A stretch of DNA of 64,000 nucleotides, from assembly GCA_005502775.1 (NCBI GenBank), contig SCNI01000017.1, positions 1 through 64,000 of the forward strand, in the 5' to 3' direction. The notes beneath the pieces are model-generated. The model ran no database searches. It was not told where the DNA came from and saw nothing but the letters and a program-made list of their open reading frames with translations. The DNA comes from Microbacteriaceae bacterium 3FA27C10. GTDB taxonomy: Bacteria; Actinomycetota; Actinomycetes; Actinomycetales; Microbacteriaceae. This document shows, piece after piece, positions 53,858 through 62,494 of the stretch. A program made the position numbers and the translations under genes. Position 1 is the first letter of the stretch; the number at the start of each line of letters is the position of its first letter.

Positions 53858-54571
53858 ATGACCAGCTTCGTTCTGCTGCCGGGCGCCGGTGCCGACTCCT
53901 GGTCGTGGCATCGCGTGGTCCCGCTGCTCGAGGCGGCCGGCCATCACGTGATCGCCGTCGATCTGCCGTGGGGCGACCCGGCGGCCGGGCTCGAGCGCCA
54001 TGTCGACGAGATCGACCGGGTCGTCGCCGAGTCGCGGCGCGCATCCGGAGCCACGGATGCGATCGTGCTGGTCGCGCTGTCGATGGGCGCCTTCCCGGCC
54101 GCGATGGCCTGCGAACGGCTCGGCGCGGCGATGCTCGTCTTCGTGGCGGCCATGATCCCGCGGCCCGGCGAGTCGGCCGGCGAGTGGTTCGGGGCGACCG
54201 GGGCGGAGGCCGCGATGCGGGCGTTCGCCGTGACGGAGGGGCGCGATCCGGATGCGCCGTTCGACGAAGGCGTGGTCTTCCTCCACGACATCCCCGCCGA
54301 CGTGATGGCCGCCGGGGGCGCGCATCCCGCTGGTCAGCCCTCGGCGGCGGCCTTCGCGAGCGTCTGGGAAGCCGAGGAGTGGCCCGCCGTGCCGATCCGT
54401 GTGGTGGCGGGGCGGAACGACCGGCTCTTCCCGCTGGAATTCGAGCAGCGGCTCTCACGCGAGCGCCTCGGCATCGAGCCCGACATCATCGACACGGGGC
54501 ATCTGGCCGCGCTGAGCCGGCCCGATCAGCTCGTGCCGCTGCTGCTGCGCTACGCGGCAGAGCTGGCCTGA
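53858..54571 (+). CDS. Alpha/beta hydrolase
   Basis: The 237-residue product has an esterase-like fold: FVLLPGAGADSWSWHRVVPL (oxyanion loop) near the start, VLVALSMGAFPAAMAC with the probable nucleophile Ser in LSMG, PIRVVAGRNDRLFP (acid-loop Asp) and IDTGHLAALSRP with the catalytic His near the end. Substrate unknown. It is transcribed away from the MoxR cluster. Confidence 0.87.
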   Translation: MTSFVLLPGAGADSWSWHRVVPLLEAAGHHVIAVDLPWGDPAAGLERHVDEIDRVVAESRRASGATDAIVLVALSMGAFPAAMACERLGAAMLVFVAAMIPRPGESAGEWFGATGAEAAMRAFAVTEGRDPDAPFDEGVVFLHDIPADVMAAGGAHPAGQPSAAAFASVWEAEEWPAVPIRVVAGRNDRLFPLEFEQRLSRERLGIEPDIIDTGHLAALSRPDQLVPLLLRYAAELA

Positions 54572-54590
54572 GGCGTTCGGAGACGGCGGA

Positions 54591-54716
54591 TCAGTGCGTG
54601 CCGGTGGCCTGGATGGTCCAGACGGTCAGGAAGGCGACCATCCCGATTCCGATGGCGCCGCTCGCCAGGTAGAAGTAGTCGATCTGCCGCTTGGTGCGGG
54701 GTTCTTTCTCACTCAC
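54591..54716 (-). CDS. Small single-pass membrane protein
   Basis: A 41-residue frame from a GTG (54716), VSEKEPRTKRQIDYFYLASG plus 21 more, consists of a basic N-terminus and one membrane helix. It is the last in a small minus-strand pair with the 79-residue gene at 54723. Confidence 0.6.
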   Translation of the reverse strand: MSEKEPRTKRQIDYFYLASGAIGIGMVAFLTVWTIQATGTH

Positions 54717-54722
54717 AGCGGA

Positions 54723-54962
54723 CTATCTCCCCAGGTACCGTCGAAGGATGATCTCGTGGGTGCGCCAGTGCCAGCGCACGCGCACCATGGTGTAGCCCAT
54801 GGCGATCAGCTCGACGGCTGATTCGCGCGTCAGCCGGCCGGGTTCCGGCGGACCGGCCCACCCGCCAGCTCCGGCGTAGACGCCCACCAGACGGGGCCGG
54901 GCACGCCGGCCGAACTTGCGGGCCGCGTAGGGTGTGACGGACTCGGATTGCGACACGGTCAT
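54723..54962 (-). CDS. Hypothetical 79-residue basic protein
   Basis: The product (MTVSQSESVTPYAARKFGRR..., LTRESAVELIAMGYTMVRVR, then WRTHEIILRRYLGR) is basic with no recognised family. AGAGGGGAG stands before the ATG at 54962, favouring it over longer frames that run into the next gap. Confidence 0.6.
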   Translation of the reverse strand: MTVSQSESVTPYAARKFGRRARPRLVGVYAGAGGWAGPPEPGRLTRESAVELIAMGYTMVRVRWHWRTHEIILRRYLGR

Positions 54963-55640
54963 CGAGGCTCCCCTCTGCATTCGGGCTGGGTATCGGGAGG
55001 GGGACACAGGGGTTCACGGACCGCGCGGCGAACGACTTGCTGCGCGGTCCGCGATGCCGGCCGAAGAGTCCCCGGGTGGGATGTGGGCACCCGTGACCAA
55101 CCCCTCCACGCTACGGCCCGGCCTCCGGGATCCGGCGGCGTTGGAACCACGGAAAAGAGGGGATGCCCGACATCTGCCCGTTATCGTGCGTGCCACCGGC
55201 GGCGGCCAGAACCCTCCCGCCATCGGTCTTTGGCTGCCCCGTTGTTCGCGGCCCCGCGTAGAGCGCGACCCGGTGGTCGCCCACCGGGAGCCTCGGCGGT
55301 GTCGTCAGGATGATCGTCGGCCGCGTACTCACCATGGCCGGGGTCTTAGCCGGCCCCGCTCGAATATCGTCGGTTCTCGATTCCTGCGCCGCCAACGAGG
55401 CGTGGGGCCCCGAAGGTGGGCCCCACGCCTCGTTGTGGCGTTCTGGGCGGCGATCGTTCCCGATCGCGCCCGTGGTGCCGCCATCCCGCTGTCCGCGGTC
55501 GCCTGGAGGAGGGAGAGTCCTCACTGGCGTCGAACGACCGTGGTGGAGGTGGCGGGTTCGTGCAGCCGGTTTTCACGACAGGGGGTCTGTGCCTACAGAC
55601 AAGGTCATTACCTCCACCGGAGAGGACAACCGCACCCGGG
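54963..55640. other. 678-base gap without a convincing gene
   Basis: Open frames here lack ribosome-binding sites and have shadow-like composition. The gap holds a strong hairpin at 55394-55434 and a weaker 9-bp stem around 55018. No tRNA, rRNA or known RNA element was recognised. Confidence 0.6.
55394..55434. terminator. 17-bp perfect hairpin in the gap
   Basis: Arms 55394-55410 and 55418-55434 (core AACGAGGCGTGGGGCCC) with a seven-base loop. No T-run on either side. It could stop read-through from either neighbour or be part of a small RNA. Confidence 0.6.
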
Positions 55641-56072
55641 TCAGCTGGTGAGGGCCGTCTGTCCCTCGGTCGCCGTCTGGGACTGCACCTGGATCTTGCG
55701 GGGCTTGGCCTTCTCGCTGACCGGGATGATCACACTGAGCACCCCATTGTCGTAGGACGCCGAGATGCCCGCGGTGTCGACACCTTCGCCGATGCTGAAC
55801 TGACGGAGGTAGCTGCCCGCGGGGCGCTCCTGCGCCAGCCACTTCGCACCCTCCGCCGACGCCACCGTCCGCTGCGCACGGATGGTGAGCAACTGACCGT
55901 CGACATCGATATCGACCGACCCCGGATCGACTCCGGGCAGGTCGGCGTTCAGCACGTACCGGTCCTGATCGCGGTACAGATCCACCGGCATCACCCGCGG
56001 ACCCGTACGAGCCTGAAGCAGACCCGACGCGAGCCGGTCCAGCTCGCTGAAAGGATCAAAAGACATCGCCAT
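55641..56072 (-). CDS. Small heat-shock protein (Hsp20/alpha-crystallin)
   Basis: The 143-residue product has the alpha-crystallin domain: VDLYRDQDRYVLNADLPGVD, VDIDVDGQLLTIRAQR and YDNGVLSVIIPVSEKAK (the conserved GVL motif). It holds unfolding proteins for refolding. Upstream it has a perfect CIRCE operator and a second palindrome, so HrcA control is expected. RBS GGAAGGAG before the ATG at 56072. Confidence 0.95.
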   Translation of the reverse strand: MAMSFDPFSELDRLASGLLQARTGPRVMPVDLYRDQDRYVLNADLPGVDPGSVDIDVDGQLLTIRAQRTVASAEGAKWLAQERPAGSYLRQFSIGEGVDTAGISASYDNGVLSVIIPVSEKAKPRKIQVQSQTATEGQTALTS

Positions 56073-56100
56073 AATGAATCAATCTCCTTCCGAAATGAGG

Positions 56101-56123
56101 AGTTGAGCGTCCATCGCTCAACT
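56101..56123. promoter_or_regulatory. Second palindrome upstream of hsp20 (AGTTGAGCG-N5-CGCTCAACT)
   Basis: A perfect 9-base inverted repeat lies between CIRCE and the hsp20 start. If transcribed it forms a hairpin in the mRNA leader. It may bind a second repressor or act in the leader RNA. It resembles, but does not match, the HspR HAIR site. Confidence 0.7.
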
Positions 56124-56132
56124 ACCGATAAT

Positions 56133-56159
56133 TTAGCACTCGTGCCGACCGAGTGCTAA
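56133..56159. promoter_or_regulatory. CIRCE operator (TTAGCACTC-N9-GAGTGCTAA)
   Basis: An exact match to the consensus HrcA-binding site overlaps the probable -35/-10 of the hsp20 promoter (TAAATT -10 on the minus strand at its inner edge). This is strong evidence for HrcA repression of the gene. Confidence 0.97.
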
Positions 56160-56311
56160 GTTCTCTCGGCTTGAAATCTCCTGAGAAGCCGCGCACTCGC
56201 CGACGGCGAGCGGCGCGGAGGCTGGGGCTGCTGTGTGTTCGTGCCTTGATACACCGGTTGCGACACGCTACTTTGAGTGAAAGTTCACGCATACTTCCAG
56301 AGGGACGACGA

Positions 56312-56671
56312 ATGACCGATGCGATGATGGAAAAGCTGATGCACGCGAACCTGTTCGAGGTGTTCGGAGAACGCGACTCCGCCACGAGGTGGGAAGCGAT
56401 CCGACGCACCTACACGGAGGACGTGATCTTCGCCGACTCCGATTCCCAGGTGCAGGGGCATGAGGCGTTGAACGCAAAAGCGCAGGAGATCCTCGACGGC
56501 GCCGGGCCCGATTTCGTCTTCGCCACGGATGGAGAGCTCTACCAGGTGCAGGACCTCGGCTACCAGGCTTGGGCTTTCGGCCCGGCGGGGGCTCCGGTCG
56601 TCCACGGCTCCGACATGGGCATCGTGCGCGATGGTCTGCTCGCCAAGGTCTACACGGTCCTCTTCCACTGA
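56312..56671 (+). CDS. SnoaL-like (NTF2 fold) protein
   Basis: The 119-residue product (LFEVFGERDSATRWEAIRRT; YTEDVIFADSDSQVQGHEAL; GSDMGIVRDGLLAKVYTVLF) has the cone-shaped NTF2 fold of SnoaL-like proteins, probably an enzyme or ligand-binding protein of unknown substrate. RBS AGAGGGA before the ATG. The MarR gene follows on the same strand and may regulate it. Confidence 0.8.
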   Translation: MTDAMMEKLMHANLFEVFGERDSATRWEAIRRTYTEDVIFADSDSQVQGHEALNAKAQEILDGAGPDFVFATDGELYQVQDLGYQAWAFGPAGAPVVHGSDMGIVRDGLLAKVYTVLFH

Positions 56672-56746
56672 ACCCACGATCCCCTCCACCTCTCCGAGCT
56701 GCGCATGGGGGACGGTGTGGTGAATGCGCGAACGAAGGGAGGCGAC

Positions 56747-57262
56747 ATGGATCATCGCTACGACGTCCCACCGGAATCGCCCTACGCCTTACTCGCCGAC
56801 GACGACGTTCGCGCCTGGTACGCCTTCATGAAAGTGCAGCTGCGACTGCGCTACGAGATGAACCGGCAACTGCGCGACGACAGCGGCATCTCTCTCACCG
56901 ACTACGACGTGCTTGTTGCGCTCACCAGCGAACGCACCGGCGCCATGACCATCACCGACCTCGCGGTGCGGATCGGCGCCGAACGCAGCCGGGTCTCCCA
57001 CCAAGTCCAACGCATGGCGGGCGACACCCTCCTCAGCCTTCAATCCAGCCCGGACGACAGACGCGCGACACACGTCAGGCTCACCGACCACGGGCGCGAA
57101 CTGCTGGCTCGCGCCTCCCCCGGTCACATTGCCTTCATCCGCTCTGTCTTCTTCGACGCGCTCAGCCCCGACCAAGCGATCATCCTCGCCGGAGCGTTCG
57201 AAAGCATCTACGAACTCCTCATTGAGAACGGAACCCTTCCCCGTCCCACGGATCATCCGTGA
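56747..57262 (+). CDS. MarR-family transcriptional regulator
   Basis: The 171-residue product has a MarR winged helix (GISLTDYDVLVALTSERTGA; MTITDLAVRIGAERSRVSHQ; SSPDDRRATHVRLTDHGREL). Such proteins repress nearby genes and respond to small aromatic ligands or oxidants. The ATG at 56747 follows GGGAGG at good spacing, favoured over the upstream ATG at 56705. Confidence 0.9.
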   Translation: MDHRYDVPPESPYALLADDDVRAWYAFMKVQLRLRYEMNRQLRDDSGISLTDYDVLVALTSERTGAMTITDLAVRIGAERSRVSHQVQRMAGDTLLSLQSSPDDRRATHVRLTDHGRELLARASPGHIAFIRSVFFDALSPDQAIILAGAFESIYELLIENGTLPRPTDHP

Positions 57263-57283
57263 CTCCGGCTGCTGGCCAGCAGG

Positions 57284-57916
57284 CTACTTCGAGTACGGGT
57301 CGGGGTCACCGTGGTTGACGAATGTGACCGAGCCTTCGTCGCGGGAGCCGTCGGCGCCGATCGCGGCGTAGCTGTACGTGTGCGGGCCATAGCAGCTGAA
57401 AGGCACCACGACCGATCCGGTCGCGGGCAGAGGACCTTCGAAGGGGTTGGCCACGGCGTCGGTGGTGTCGATTCCGATGTAGACGGCCGTGGTGTCTCGC
57501 GCCGAGTAGTCGAAGGTGAGATCGAAATTCAGTTGGGCGGGGACGGCGTCGGTCCCCGTAACGCAGACCACCTGGACCCCGTGGGTGTTGAACACCTGCA
57601 TCAACGGCTTCTTCGCCGGGGCCGAGGTCGGAGTCGGGTCGCTCGGGGCGGCATCGCGGGACCCTGAGGTCGAGCTCGAGCCGGATGCCGTGTCGTTCTG
57701 ATCACTCGGCGACGGCGTCGCGGTCGTGACCGCAGTCGGCGAGGCGGAGGGACGCGTGCTCGTCGGCGACGCGGTCACGGGCGCGCTCGTGGACGATGTC
57801 GACGGGCGGAACAGGATCAACGCCAGCAGCACGACCACGGCGAGCAGCAGGACTCCGATCGTGCCGAGGATCACCGGCAGCAGGACATTCTTCTTGCGGG
57901 GCGCGGTCTCACTCAC
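57284..57916 (-). CDS. Membrane-anchored extracytoplasmic protein
   Basis: The 210-residue product has an N-terminal anchor (KNVLLPVILGTIGVLLLAVV), a Ser/Thr/Pro-rich linker of about 70 residues and a C-terminal beta-sandwich with two Cys (VVCVTGTDAVPAQLNFDLTF; VVPFSCYGPHTYSYAAIG). It is probably a surface-exposed protein. The GTG at 57916 follows AAGGAG. No family recognised. Confidence 0.75.
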   Translation of the reverse strand: MSETAPRKKNVLLPVILGTIGVLLLAVVVLLALILFRPSTSSTSAPVTASPTSTRPSASPTAVTTATPSPSDQNDTASGSSSTSGSRDAAPSDPTPTSAPAKKPLMQVFNTHGVQVVCVTGTDAVPAQLNFDLTFDYSARDTTAVYIGIDTTDAVANPFEGPLPATGSVVVPFSCYGPHTYSYAAIGADGSRDEGSVTFVNHGDPDPYSK

Positions 57917-58102
57917 AAGGTTCTCCTTGCACGGATCACAGTCGGTTGTCGTCGGGCCGTCGATCGTCGGGCGAACGGCATGGATCACAGCCGCTTCCCC
58001 GAACCCCTTCGCCTGCGTCGCAGGTTACCAGCCAGGCCCGACGCAGCGGAAGCCTGGGGCAGCGCAGGACTCCTGTTCGAGAAGTGAGTGACACCCAGAT
58101 GG

Positions 58103-58176
58103 TAGGGCGGACGGGACTTGAACCCGTGACCGGCGGATTATGAGTCCGATGCTCTAACCAGCTGAGCTACCGCCCC
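58103..58176 (-). tRNA. tRNA-Met(CAT)
   Basis: A complete cloverleaf with acceptor GGGGCGG/CCGCCCT, D-arm starting TAGCTC, anticodon loop CTCATAA (anticodon CAT) and T-loop TTCAAGT. The three bases after the discriminator read CCA, so CCA is encoded (58100-58102). CAT could also be an isoleucine-2 tRNA with a modified C; the sequence suits elongator Met. Confidence 0.95.
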
Positions 58177-58247
58177 GATCGCGCGGCAGGCCCGGGAACC
58201 GGGCGCCACCGCGGGTCTACGATACCGCTTCGGCATCGCCCGGCCGG

Positions 58248-59600
58248 TCAGGAGACCTCGTCGGCCTTGGCGGTGGCATCCTCGCGCTCCTCCGCCTCGG
58301 CCGCCGGGGCCGGGGGCACCACCACGACGGGCGCGGTCACGGGCTCGCCGCGGTAGAGGTGCTCGAAGGTGTTGAGCGTGCGGGTGATGTCGTGCGCCGC
58401 CACGATCGAGAGCGACTCCGTCTTCATCGCGTCGAACTCGACCGGGGGCAGGCGCAGCACCTTCTCGAGCTTCGCCGCGAGGTCCTCCGCGCTGCCCGGG
58501 GTGAAGAGGTAGCCGTTCTCGCCGTCGTGCACGAGGTGCGGCAGCGCCATCGCGTCGGCCGCCACCACCGGCAGTCCGCTCGCCATCGCCTCCATGGTGG
58601 CGATGCTCTGCAGCTCGGCGATGGACGGCATCGCGAACACCGAGGCGCGCGTGTAGAGCCGCGTCTTCTCCTCCTCGGTGACGTACCCGGTGAAGTTCAC
58701 CCGGTCGCCGATGCCGAGCTGGTTCGCCTGGTTCTGAAGGTTGCGCAGCTGGTCGCCGCCGCCCACGATGTCGAGGGTGACGTCGAGGTCGGCGGGCAGC
58801 ATCCGCACCGCCTTCAGCAGCACGTCGAGGTGCTTCTCGCCCGCCACACGGCCGACGAACAGGATGCGGTTCTCGGTTCTCGGGGTGAAGTCGGGCACGT
58901 AGCGGTCGGCGTTGATGCCGCACGAGATCGCATAGATGTCGTGGATGCCGGTGGCCTTCTCGAAATAGTCCGCCGCGCGGCGGGTGGGCGCCGTGACCGC
59001 ATCCGCCCGGATGAACGAGCGCCGCGCCGCCGCCCAGGCGAGGCCGATGGCCCAGTTCTGAAGGAACTTCGGGATGCCGGTGAAGGCGAGCATGTTCTCG
59101 GGCATCACGTGGTTGGTGCCCACGATGCGGATGCCGCGCTTCTGCGCCTCGGTCGACACGCCGCGGCCCACGATGATGTGCGACTGGAAGTGCACCACGT
59201 CGGGCTTCACCTCGTCGATGATGCGCGCGCTGTTCTGCTTGATGCGCCAGGGCAACGCGAAGGTGAGCCAGTCGTGCGGGTACCAGCGCCAGCTGTAGAG
59301 ACGGTGCACGGTGACCTTCTGGCCGTCGAACTCCTCGACGTGGGTGCCGACGGGCAGCTTCGCCGAGGGCGCCACCACGTGCACGTCATGGCCGCGGGAC
59401 GCGAGTCCGGAGGCGAGGTGCTCGGCGAAGCGCGCCGAACCGTTGACGTCGGGCGAGAAGGTGTCGGCGCCGATCAGGATCCGCAGAGGTCGTCTGCCGG
59501 CGTCGGCCTGGGCCGTCGCATCCGTTCGACCGTTCACGTCTCGGGGGTCTGTCAAACCGTGCTCTCTCTGTGTTCGCTGCGCATCCGCCGCGTTCGTCAC
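58248..59600 (-). CDS. GT4-family glycosyltransferase (membrane lipid type)
   Basis: The 450-residue product has the GT4 architecture: ILIGADTFSPDVNGSARFAE at residues 41-60 (donor/acceptor loop), VVHFQSHIIVGRGV, RILFVGRVAGEKHLDVLLKA (start of the second Rossmann domain) and FAMPSIAELQSIATMEAMAS with the E-x7-E donor motif. It resembles glycosyltransferases that add sugars to diacylglycerol or inositol lipids. The acceptor is not readable. Start GTG at 59600. Confidence 0.88.
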   Translation of the reverse strand: MTNAADAQRTQREHGLTDPRDVNGRTDATAQADAGRRPLRILIGADTFSPDVNGSARFAEHLASGLASRGHDVHVVAPSAKLPVGTHVEEFDGQKVTVHRLYSWRWYPHDWLTFALPWRIKQNSARIIDEVKPDVVHFQSHIIVGRGVSTEAQKRGIRIVGTNHVMPENMLAFTGIPKFLQNWAIGLAWAAARRSFIRADAVTAPTRRAADYFEKATGIHDIYAISCGINADRYVPDFTPRTENRILFVGRVAGEKHLDVLLKAVRMLPADLDVTLDIVGGGDQLRNLQNQANQLGIGDRVNFTGYVTEEEKTRLYTRASVFAMPSIAELQSIATMEAMASGLPVVAADAMALPHLVHDGENGYLFTPGSAEDLAAKLEKVLRLPPVEFDAMKTESLSIVAAHDITRTLNTFEHLYRGEPVTAPVVVVPPAPAAEAEEREDATAKADEVS

Positions 59601-59633
59601 TTCTCGCCGGGGACGCCTGTGAAAGAACCTACC

Positions 59634-60548
59634 TTAGCGCTGCGCCTGCGGGTGGTAACGCGCCAGGCCGAAAACGCCCAGGATCGCGACAGCCCCGAAG
59701 GCGAGGTAGGCCACCATCGCCCACAGCGGCGCCTGCGAGGCCTCGCCGAGCACCACGATGCCGATCGCCACCGCCACGAGGGGGTCGATGACGGTGAGGC
59801 CGGCGATCACGAGGTCGGGCGGGCCGGAGGCGTAGGCGTTCTGCACGAAGTAACCGCCGAGCGCCGCGGCGGAGAGCAGTCCGGTCAGGGCGAGCAGGGC
59901 CAGCCAGTCGACCTCGGCCTGGAAGACGCGGCTGATCACCACCTTCGCGAGGGTGGCCACGAAACCGTAGAGCACCCCGGCGCCGACGATGTAGGCGATG
60001 GCCTTGAACCGCTTGCGGAGCACGCCGAAGGCCACCGCGAACAGCGCGAGCACCACCGCCAGCACGATGAGGATGACGATCAGGTCGCGCGACGTCACCG
60101 GCTTGTCGACCGCGGTGAACGCCGCCACCAGCACGAAGGCCCCGACGCCGCCGACGCAGAGCACGACCGACAGGACCGAGCTGCGGTTCAGCTTCACGTG
60201 GCTCACCCGCGAGTTGAGCACCGCGGTGATGACGAGGGCCACCGCCCCGAGCGGCTGCACCACGATGATGGGCGAGAAACCGAGGCTCGTGAGCTGGAAG
60301 ACGATCGCCAGCCCGAGCATCAGCGTGCCGACGACCCAGGAGGGCCGGCTGAGCAGCGCCAGCATCTGGCGCACGCTCAGGCCCTTCTCCACGTCGTGCG
60401 TGTTCGCCTCGACCTTGGCGACGCCCCGGTGCTGGAACTGCGCGCCGAAGCTCAGGAACACCGCGCCGACGAGGGCGATCGGGATGCCGATGAACTGCTT
60501 CGGATCGAGGGCGATCTGATCGCCGAGTTGCAGCAGTTCCGAAGGCAC
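59634..60548 (-). CDS. DMT-superfamily transporter (NIPA/EamA type)
   Basis: The 304-residue product has about nine or ten membrane helices (FIGIPIALVGAVFLSFGAQF; WVVGTLMLGLAIVFQL; IIVVQPLGAVALVITAVL; LIVILIVLAVVLALFAVAFG). The pattern with PLGAVALVITAVLNSR in the second half of the first repeat is like NIPA-type magnesium transporters. Substrate is unproved. Confidence 0.82.
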   Translation of the reverse strand: MPSELLQLGDQIALDPKQFIGIPIALVGAVFLSFGAQFQHRGVAKVEANTHDVEKGLSVRQMLALLSRPSWVVGTLMLGLAIVFQLTSLGFSPIIVVQPLGAVALVITAVLNSRVSHVKLNRSSVLSVVLCVGGVGAFVLVAAFTAVDKPVTSRDLIVILIVLAVVLALFAVAFGVLRKRFKAIAYIVGAGVLYGFVATLAKVVISRVFQAEVDWLALLALTGLLSAAALGGYFVQNAYASGPPDLVIAGLTVIDPLVAVAIGIVVLGEASQAPLWAMVAYLAFGAVAILGVFGLARYHPQAQR

Positions 60549-60590
60549 CCGACGACCCTACCCCCGCCTGGTCGCGGATAGGCTTAGCGA

Positions 60591-61157
60591 ATGGCAGTTC
60601 TCCCGATTCGCATCTCCGGAGAGCCCGTTCTCCACTCCCCCGCCGCCCCCGTGGCCGAGATCACCGACGAGGTGCGCTCGCTCGTGGCCGACATGTTCGA
60701 GACGATGGATGCCGCCCCCGGCGTCGGCCTCGCCGCCCCGCAGGTGGGAGTGGGCCTGCGGCTGTTCGTCTTCGGCTGGACCGACGACGACGAGGTGACC
60801 CACCGCGGGGTCGCGATCAACCCCTCGCTGTTCATCACGCCGACCTCGATCGACCCGGCCGACCCCGACACCGAGTCCGAAGGATGCCTGTCGTTCCCGG
60901 GCGAGCGCTTCCCGCTCGTGCGCGGCGAGTCGGCGATCCTGCGCGCGACCGACCTCGACGGGCAGCCCTACGAGATCGAGGCGTCCGGCTGGCTGGCGCG
61001 CATCTTCCAGCACGAGTTCGACCACCTCGACGGGGTGCTCTACGTCGACCGCATCGACCGACCCTACGCCCGCACGGCTGCGAAGATCGAGCGCAAGAAA
61101 GGCTGGGGCGTGCCGGGCAACGCCTGGCTGCCCGGCGTCGACGACCTCGACGCCTGA
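60591..61157 (+). CDS. def: Peptide deformylase
   Basis: The 188-residue product has motif 1 GVGLAAPQ (residues 45-52), motif 2 EGCLSFPGE with metal-binding Cys99, and motif 3 HEFDH at 141-145 with two metal-binding His and the catalytic Glu. It removes the formyl group from nascent proteins. It stands alone between the transporter and the AzlCD genes. Confidence 0.97.
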   Translation: MAVLPIRISGEPVLHSPAAPVAEITDEVRSLVADMFETMDAAPGVGLAAPQVGVGLRLFVFGWTDDDEVTHRGVAINPSLFITPTSIDPADPDTESEGCLSFPGERFPLVRGESAILRATDLDGQPYEIEASGWLARIFQHEFDHLDGVLYVDRIDRPYARTAAKIERKKGWGVPGNAWLPGVDDLDA

Positions 61158-61170
61158 ACGGCGCCGCACC

Positions 61171-61476
61171 TCAGGTGAGCAGCCGGATCAGCGCCGCCAC
61201 GGCCGCCGCCGCGATCACCACCACCACGAACGGCACCTTGAGCGCATAGAGCCCGGCCGCCACCAGCACAGCGGGCACCCGCGCGTCGAGCTGGACGCCC
61301 TGCCCCGCACCGAGGGTCTGCACGGCGATGAGCGCCGAGAGCAGCGCCACGGTGAGCAGGTTGGCGATGCGCGCCACCACCGGATGCTCGAACGCGCGCG
61401 CGGGCACCAGGTAACCGGCCGCCTTCAGGGCCACGCAGATCACCGAGGCGGCGATCACGATGTTCCAGCTCGTCAC
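61171..61476 (-). CDS. azlD: AzlD-type branched-chain amino-acid transport protein
   Basis: The 101-residue product has four hydrophobic helices (IVIAASVICVALKAAGYLVP; NLLTVALLSALIAVQTL; AVLVAAGLYALKVPFVV; VIAAAAVAALIRLL). As the small subunit of the AzlC-AzlD exporter it lies directly downstream of azlC, with a GTGA overlap. Confidence 0.9.
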   Translation of the reverse strand: MTSWNIVIAASVICVALKAAGYLVPARAFEHPVVARIANLLTVALLSALIAVQTLGAGQGVQLDARVPAVLVAAGLYALKVPFVVVVIAAAAVAALIRLLT

Positions 61477-62222
61477 GATTCGGCCCGCTTCGCGAAGAGG
61501 TTCAGTCCGCCCACGACGATCGCCACCAGCGCCGCCACGAGCACGGGCAGACCCGGTGTGAGAACGGGGGTGAGCAGGGCCGCGACGAAGGCCGCACCCA
61601 CCGCCACCGCCTGGGTCTGGCGTTGCTTGAGGCGTGGCCACAACAGGCCGAGGAAGGCGGCTGCGGCGGCCGCATCCAGGCCGTAGGCGCTGACGTCGCC
61701 GATCAGGTCGCCGATGAGCGCCCCGAGCAGTGTGGTGAGGTTCCAGCCGAGGTAGATCACGACGCCGGTGACCCAGAAACCCCACCGTTGAGCGGATGCC
61801 GTGGGCTGCGCGGTCGCGACCGCCACCGATTCGTCGATGGTCAGCTGCGCCGCCGCGACCCGCCGCCAGAAGCCGGGCCCGATGAGCGGCGCCATGCGGA
61901 TGGAGTAGAACACGTTGCGCGTTCCGAGCAGTGCCGCGCTCGTGATGGCCGCGCCGCCCGCCGAGAGGCCGCCCGAGGCGAGCACGCCGATCAGGGCGAA
62001 CTGCGAGCCGCCGGTGAACATCACGAGGCTGAGGAAGCAGGTCTGCCAGATGTCGAGCCCCGAGAGCGTGGCCAGGGCGCCGAAGGAGACGCCGTACGCC
62101 GTGGTGGCGAGGCCGACCGCGAGGCCGGCCCGCAGGGCAGCCGTGTCGGCGGCGGTGCGACCGGGTCGCACTGGGCGCCCCGACTGCTCGTCGGCGGGGT
62201 CACCCGGTGCTGCGTCGGCCAT
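61473..62222 (-). CDS. azlC: AzlC-type branched-chain amino-acid exporter subunit
   Basis: The 249-residue product has six or seven helices and the family segment LSLVMFTGGSQFALIGVLAS, then LGTRNVFYSIRMAPLIG and VAVATAQP-type loops. With AzlD it exports branched-chain amino acids or azaleucine. ATG at 62222 was preferred to the GTG one codon upstream. Confidence 0.93.
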   Translation of the reverse strand: MADAAPGDPADEQSGRPVRPGRTAADTAALRAGLAVGLATTAYGVSFGALATLSGLDIWQTCFLSLVMFTGGSQFALIGVLASGGLSAGGAAITSAALLGTRNVFYSIRMAPLIGPGFWRRVAAAQLTIDESVAVATAQPTASAQRWGFWVTGVVIYLGWNLTTLLGALIGDLIGDVSAYGLDAAAAAAFLGLLWPRLKQRQTQAVAVGAAFVAALLTPVLTPGLPVLVAALVAIVVGGLNLFAKRAES

Positions 62223-62334
62223 CACTCGATGATGGCAGAGACGCCAGGCCCTCGCGGATGGGCCAGGCCCGGAGACGGGACAACGGCCCCGGCGAACGAG
62301 AAAAGGCCCCGCGGGTGGAGCCGCGAGGCCTTCG

Positions 62335-62407
62335 CTCCCCGACTTGGACTCGAACCAAGAACCTGCCGGTTAACAGCCGGCTGCTCTGCCAATTGAGCTA
62401 TCGAGGA
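62335..62407 (-). tRNA. tRNA-Asn(GTT)
   Basis: 73 bases fold into a cloverleaf: acceptor TCCTCGA/TCGGGGA with discriminator G, D-arm TAGCTC, anticodon loop CTGTTAA (anticodon GTT), T-loop TTCGAGT. CCA is not encoded. Confidence 0.96.
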
Positions 62408-62494
62408 ATGCTGCTGAATGAGCGTCAATACACTATCACTGATTTCGGACGCGTTCCGTCACACGCACCTCCGCCGCCACCGCCGGGAGGGGGT

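Noticed and set aside
55018-55050. 9-bp inverted repeat GGACCGCGC...GCGCGGTCC as a terminator
   Set aside because: Long loop, no T-run, and not placed after a gene end with good spacing; mentioned only as part of the gap.
54934-55755. A 273-codon plus-strand open frame across the 55 kb gap and hsp20
   Set aside because: No ribosome-binding site, composition unlike host proteins, and it runs antisense into a clear hsp20 gene.
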